A stretch of 64,000 nt of DNA. It comes from Stomorhina lunata (Eukaryota; Arthropoda; Insecta; Diptera; Rhiniidae). How positions within the stretch are numbered: position 1 is the stretch's first letter; every line of letters starts with the position of its first letter. The notes under the pieces were generated by a model. It saw nothing but the letters and a program-made list of their open reading frames with translations. It searched no databases and was not told where the DNA came from. This document shows positions 61,861-64,000 of this stretch, one piece after another. The stretch covers positions 114,599,600 to 114,663,599 of the forward strand of contig OW121744.1 in assembly GCA_933228675.1 (NCBI GenBank). Reading direction: 5' to 3'. A program made the position numbers and the translations under genes.

Positions 61861-62314
61861 TTATTTGAAAATGCTCGAGTGTGGCGGGTTTTTTTCAGAG
61901 TGTGCGTGTTGGAAATAATATATTTCCTGTAATAATTAAAAATGGATTACATTGTTTTTTCGTAAATAAACTAAATAACCATAAAAACAATTACATTAAC
62001 AATAAAATGGCAACAAAAGAAAAACAAAAAGAAAATTGAATAAAAAATATGGAAGTTTTTTTAAATTATCTTGTGTTTATTACACTTTTTAAATTAAACT
62101 AATTGGCTTTTTTATCAAAAGCCCACGTTAAGTGAAACTAATGGGTTTTTGCCAACACAAAAAAATTCCTAAGAATTTTTAGAAACTTTTAAGTTAGAAC
62201 TAAAACGCAAAATAAAATTGTTAAATTAGTTTTTAATTTGTTAAAATAAAACACCCTCGTAATTATGATAATAAAAAAAACTGTTCACAAACACAACAAA
62301 CAATCGGTCAAGTC
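61861..62314. other. Unique AT-rich stretch
   Basis: No ORF, array or RNA gene recognised. Confidence 0.5.
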
Positions 62315-64000
62315 TATTAAAAATTTTCTTTAAAAAAATTTTATACAAAAAATTTTCTATAAAAAAATTTTTATATAAAAAATTTTCTATAAAAAATTTT
62401 ATATTAAAAATTGTTAATAAAAAATTTTTATATGAAAAATTAATAAAAAATTTTTATCTGAAAAATTTTCTAATAAACATTTTTATATGAAAATTTTTTA
62501 TATGAAAAATTTTTTCTATAAAAATTTTTAAATGAAAATTTTTCTATAAAAATTTTTAAATGAAAATTTTTCTATAAAAATTTTTAAATGAAAATTTTTC
62601 TATAAAAATTTTTAAATGAAAATTTTTCTATAAAAAATTTTTATATGGAAAATTTTCTATAAAAAATTTTTATATGGAAAATTTTCTATAAAAAATTTTT
62701 ATATGAAAAATTTTCAATAAAAAATTTTCTATGAAAAATTTTCTATAAAAAATTTTATATGAAAAATTTTCTATAAAAATTTGTATAAAAAATATTTTTA
62801 TGAAAAATTTTCTATAAAAAATTTTTATATAAAAAATTTTTATTTGAAAAATTTTCTATTAAAACAATTTTTATATGAAAAATTTTCTATAAAAAATTTT
62901 TATATGAAAAATTTTCTATAAAAAATTTTTATATGAAAAATTTTCTATAAGAAATTTTTATATGAAAAATTTTCTATAAAAAATTTTTATATGAAAAATT
63001 TTCTATAAAAAATTTTTATATGAAAAATTTTCTATAAAAAATTTTTATATGAAAAATTTTCTATAAAAAATTTTTATATAAAAATTTTCTATAAAAAATT
63101 TTTATATGAAAAATTTTCTAATAAACATTTTTATATCAAAAATTTTTTATATGAAAAATTTTCTATAAAAATTTTTAAATGAAAATTTTTCTATAAATAT
63201 TTTTAAATGAAAATTTTTCTATAAAAATTTTTAAATGAAAATTTTTCTATAAAAATTTTTAAATGAAAATTTTTCCATAAAAAAATTTTTATATGGAAAA
63301 TTTTCTATAAAAAATTTTTATATGAAAAATTTTCTATAAAAAATTTTCTATGAAAAATTATCTATGAAAAATTTTCTATAAAAAATTTTATATGAAAAAT
63401 TTTCTATAAAAATTTGTATAAAAAATATTTTTATGAAAAATTTTCTATAAAAAATTTTTATATAAAAAATTTTTATTTGAAAAATTTTCTATTAAAAAAA
63501 TTTTTATATGAAAAATTTTCTATAAAAAATTTTCTATAAAAAATTTTTATATGAAAAATTTTCTATAAGAAATTTTTATATGAAAAATTTTCTATAAGAA
63601 ATTTTTATATGAAAAATTTTCTATAAAAAATTTTTATATAAAAAATTTTCTATAAAAAATTTTTATATGAAAAATTTTCTATACAAAATTTTTATATGAA
63701 AAATTTTCTATAAAAAAATTTTATATGAAAAATTTTCTATAAAAAATTTTTATATGAAAAATTTTCTATAAAATATTTTTATATGAAAAATTTTCTATAA
63801 AAAATTTTTATAGAAAATTTTTACTTTAAAAAATTTTTATAGAAAATTTTCTTTGAAAATTTTTCCTACAAAAATTTTTCATAAAAAAAAGTTTTCATAT
63901 AAAAATTTTTTATAGAAAATATTTCATATAAAATTTTTTATAGACAATTATTCCTATAAAAAATTTTTATAGAAAATTTTTCCTATAAAAAATTTGTATA
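62315..64000 (+). repeat. 29-bp AT-rich array (TTTTTATATGAAAAATTTTC type), runs off the window
   Basis: Units AAAAATTTTTATATGAAAAA then TTTTCTATA at 29-base spacing (CTATA at 62974, 63003, 63032). Two composite blocks, about 62460-62950 and 63110-63600, carry the same order of variants (TTTTTAAATG units, then ATATGG, then ATTTGAAAAA), a higher-order duplication of about 650 bases. Confidence 0.95.

Overview
This is an extremely AT-rich eukaryotic window that looks like a higher (calyptrate-type) fly genome. The main clue is a set of mini-me/DINE-type interspersed elements with the dipteran hallmarks: a TATACCCTTCACCA-like start, a GAGTCGATTTAGCGAT core, a GTCY microsatellite, repeated 'ATCGGTCCACATTTGACC' modules and a TCTTACTTG end. 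There are no operons, bacterial genes, rRNA, tRNA or CRISPR arrays that I can see. Well over a third of the window is tandem repeat, and nearly all long ORFs are translations of repeats.

One convincing protein-coding exon is present, on the minus strand: 32535..32162, with coding sequence from the ATG at 32498. It has a strong 3' splice acceptor and a donor, and encodes a low-complexity Ala/Ser/Thr/Pro-rich N-terminus ending in an RVSF motif. Two further minus-strand splicing signals suggest that one gene crosses most or all of the window: a predicted 31-nt microexon (51665..51635) with near-ideal acceptor and donor, and a recursive-splicing (ratchet) site at 16676/16675. On this reading the window is mostly giant introns: about 19 kb between microexon and coding exon, then at least 32 kb more, subdivided by the ratchet site. 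The satellites lie inside those introns.

Layout. 0.24-3.4 kb: 28-bp AT-rich array and its decayed edge. 4.9-7.2 kb: very homogeneous 11-bp satellite. 8.8-9.6 kb: second 28-bp array. 10.7-17.7 kb: decayed 24-bp CTGAGTATAACA-type repeats, interrupted by an inverted duplication (12.3/14.8 kb), a hairpin element (15.6 kb) and many copies of a short dispersed motif with core ACAAAAGACTTAAG. 17.7-19.6 kb: AT array split by a fold-back element. 21.4-24.3 and 25.7-27.3 kb: 31-bp arrays in opposite orientation. 28.7-32.05 kb: decayed GAATCGAACTC repeats holding a TTAA-flanked piggyBac-like MITE. 32.2-32.5 kb: coding exon. 33.6-35.5 kb: long-period repeat carrying the perfect palindrome GCAACATGTTGC. 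35.7-36.5, 38.5-40.8, 42.1-43.1 and 50.1-50.2 kb: mini-me-type elements, one with a 32-bp satellite nested inside it. 43.4-49.5 kb: more arrays of that 31/32-bp family. 52.2-55.4 kb: second 11-bp satellite, opposite in orientation to the first and differing by one base per unit. 57.9-60.2 and 62.3-64 kb: further AT arrays, the last running off the window.

The AT-rich arrays appear to be one superfamily built around the self-complementary box TTTTTCTATAGAAAAA. No gene symbol can be assigned with confidence.
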